From Bacteroidales bacterium UBA6346 (GTDB lineage Bacteria > Bacteroidota > Bacteroidia > Bacteroidales > UBA932), in NCBI GenBank assembly GCA_002438905.1, contig DJSA01000032.1, positions 1 to 7,046 on the forward strand: 7,046 nt of DNA. Direction: 5' to 3'. The position numbers were made by a program, and so were the translations under genes. This document shows, piece by piece, positions 6,216 to 7,046 of the stretch. Every line of letters begins with the position of its first letter. The stretch's first letter is position 1. Under the pieces are notes generated by a model that was given only the letters and a program-made list of their open reading frames with translations, did not search any database and was not told where the DNA came from.

Positions 6216-6237
6216 ATGCTGATTTTTCCGAGGCACC

Positions 6238-6269
6238 CAAATGTAGCACATAAAGGCACATTCTGCAAG
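6238..6269 (-). promoter_or_regulatory. Bacteroidota-type promoter of coaE
   Basis: On the minus strand CTTG (6269-6266) is followed after 20 bases by TACATTTG (6245-6238), close to TTTG-N19-21-TAnnTTTG. Transcription would begin near 6231, about 50 bases before the coaE start. The inverted repeat TGCAA-GATT-TTGCA (6264-6277) covers the -33 box and could be an operator, but it is short. Confidence 0.52.
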
Positions 6270-6308
6270 ATTTTGCAAAAAATTTAGGCTGCATAGCATA
6301 TCATTTTG

Positions 6309-6316
6309 TACCTTTG
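6309..6316 (+). promoter_or_regulatory. Probable -7 element for the pRiA4b ORF-3-like gene
   Basis: TACCTTTG fits TAnnTTTG and would start transcription near 6323, about 40 bases before the ATG at 6364. The expected -33 position has no TTTG, so the call rests on one box. It completes a divergent promoter pair with coaE in the 183-bp gap 6181-6363. Confidence 0.4.
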
Positions 6317-6363
6317 AGGCCGTTTTTCGGGGATATGGTTTCCCGCATAATCATTTTTGTCGT

Positions 6364-6927
6364 ATGATATTGAGATACAGAGTTTCCCTGCCCGGACTGA
6401 AGGGCTTTGCGAGAGTTTATGAACTGAAATCAACCAGCTCGCTTTACTCCTTTCATAAGAGGATGCATGCCGACATGGATTTCCCGATGGATCAGATTGT
6501 GCTTTTCAAGGCCGTGAACCCGGACGGAGGCGCAATCGCGCGCTATAGTGTGCAGAATCTCGGCAAAGGCACGATTGACGAAGTCACTCTCGGAGACTGC
6601 CACAAAAGAGGGGAGGACAGCTTTGTCTATTTCTACGACACGACCAACAAGAAAAGCGTGCTCGTGAACTGCGAGGGTGAGGTCGAGGCAAGGCCGGGTG
6701 TAACTTATCCGGTGCTTGTAGAGTCAAAGGGACCTAATCCGATCGAGTTCGAGAACGGATATGTGGCCTACGAAGACCTGCCGGAGGACAAAAAGCGCAA
6801 TATCATCCGCAAGGAGGAGGGGAACTGGGATGACGAGGACGATTTCGACGATGATGATGACGATGATGACGATGATAAGGACGAGGAGGATGTCGTCTAT
6901 GACGAAAACGAGGGGGATGACGAATAG
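6364..6927 (+). CDS. Plasmid pRiA4b ORF-3-like protein with poly-Asp tail
   Basis: This 187-residue soluble protein of unknown function has no signal peptide or membrane helix. The N-terminal part (about 1-125) has the pattern of pRiA4b ORF-3-like proteins of Bacteroidota: MILRYRVSLPG followed by FARVYELKSTSSLYSFHKRM, where ARVYEL begins a strand and SLYSFHKRM matches the usual short helix, then an LFK strand (about 47-49), a middle segment IDEVTLGD (71-78) and the strand FVYFYDTTNKKSVLVNCE (87-104). The tail is extremely acidic: after a basic patch KKRNIIRKEE (143-152) come D156-E159 and ten consecutive Asp (162-171), ending EGDDE. Family members often end in an acidic tail of this kind. The Asp run is encoded by a GAT/GAC repeat. 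It is transcribed away from coaE. Family assignment rests on remembered pattern and architecture, so it is moderate; no biochemical role can be given. Confidence 0.66.
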   Translation: MILRYRVSLPGLKGFARVYELKSTSSLYSFHKRMHADMDFPMDQIVLFKAVNPDGGAIARYSVQNLGKGTIDEVTLGDCHKRGEDSFVYFYDTTNKKSVLVNCEGEVEARPGVTYPVLVESKGPNPIEFENGYVAYEDLPEDKKRNIIRKEEGNWDDEDDFDDDDDDDDDDKDEEDVVYDENEGDDE

Positions 6928-6955
6928 ACGGCGGATTGCTGCGTTGGACTTCGAC

Positions 6956-6997
6956 AATTTAAATCCTCACAACCATTAGGTTGCTGCGGTTTAAATT
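6956..6997 (+). terminator. Imperfect stem-loop after the acidic-protein gene, possible terminator
   Basis: Arms of 19 bases (6956-6974 and 6979-6997) flank an ATTA loop. AATTTAAA pairs perfectly with TTTAAATT at the base and CAACC with GGTTG at the tip, with three mismatches and two G-U pairs between. It starts 28 bases after the stop codon. The U-run is short, so it may be a bidirectional stop or an RNA-stabilising structure. The rest of 6998-7046 is AT-rich, with a small CTTCTA-TT-TAGAAG hairpin (7020-7033) and no gene. Confidence 0.4.
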
Positions 6998-7046
6998 TCT
7001 TGCGCGCCTTGCACTCCATCTTCTATTTAGAAGCTGTTTTAATTTT

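Noticed and set aside
6181..6294. Longer CoaE start at ATG 6294
   Set aside because: It would add 38 residues before the P-loop and cover the predicted promoter and the repeat.
6724..6957. Minus-strand frame with a long Val/Ile run, resembling a membrane helix
   Set aside because: It is the antisense reading of the GAT/GAC Asp repeat; the hydrophobic run is an artefact.
6998..7046. Possible insertion-sequence end or start of a new element in the AT-rich right edge
   Set aside because: Only a small CTTCTA/TAGAAG hairpin is visible, with no terminal repeat pair or transposase in the window.
1..7046. A new defence, mobile or biosynthetic system
   Set aside because: Most genes belong to recognised core families; the transporter and the acidic protein show no sign of a dedicated system, and there are no nuclease, toxin, recombinase or array signatures.

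Overview
This window looks like chromosomal DNA of a Gram-negative Bacteroidota, most likely a gut-type Bacteroidales. Three things point there. It carries lpxK, a lipid A gene. It encodes a fused DAHP synthase-chorismate mutase with the mutase at the C-terminus. Its intergenic gaps hold the Bacteroidota promoter form (TTTG, about 20 bases, TAnnTTTG) and lack clear Shine-Dalgarno sites. I cannot name the genus.

Layout. At 3-944 (+) is the 3' part of lpxK, cut by the window edge and followed by a probable terminator at 970-996. At 4335-999 (-) is a three-gene aromatic amino acid operon, transcribed right to left: a class I/II aminotransferase, prephenate dehydrogenase (tyrA), then DAHP synthase/chorismate mutase. 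The operon is preceded by a very good promoter (4475-4505, -) and a leader of roughly 130 nt that can fold. At 4542-5471 (+) is a ten-helix EamA/DMT transporter, divergent from the operon. Its 3' end overlaps by 29 bp the 3' end of coaE (6180-5443, -), which encodes dephospho-CoA kinase. At 6364-6927 (+) is a pRiA4b ORF-3-like protein with a poly-Asp tail, divergent from coaE. It is followed by an imperfect stem-loop at 6956-6997.

How the genes work together. The operon encodes the entry step of the shikimate pathway (DAHP synthase), the chorismate-to-prephenate step (mutase domain), the prephenate-to-4-hydroxyphenylpyruvate step (TyrA) and a candidate transaminase for the last step to tyrosine. 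Prephenate dehydratase (pheA), often found beside these genes in relatives, is not in the window. LpxK and CoaE are housekeeping enzymes of lipid A and coenzyme A synthesis. The transporter substrate and the role of the acidic protein are unknown.

I found no mobile element, CRISPR array, tRNA, rRNA or defence system. The unusual signals are regulatory or structural: the leader of the aromatic operon, with a 10-bp perfect long-range inverted repeat that could mask the translation start; an exact 20-bp repeat placed just upstream of both tyrA and coaE; and several in-frame insertions in otherwise ordinary enzymes.
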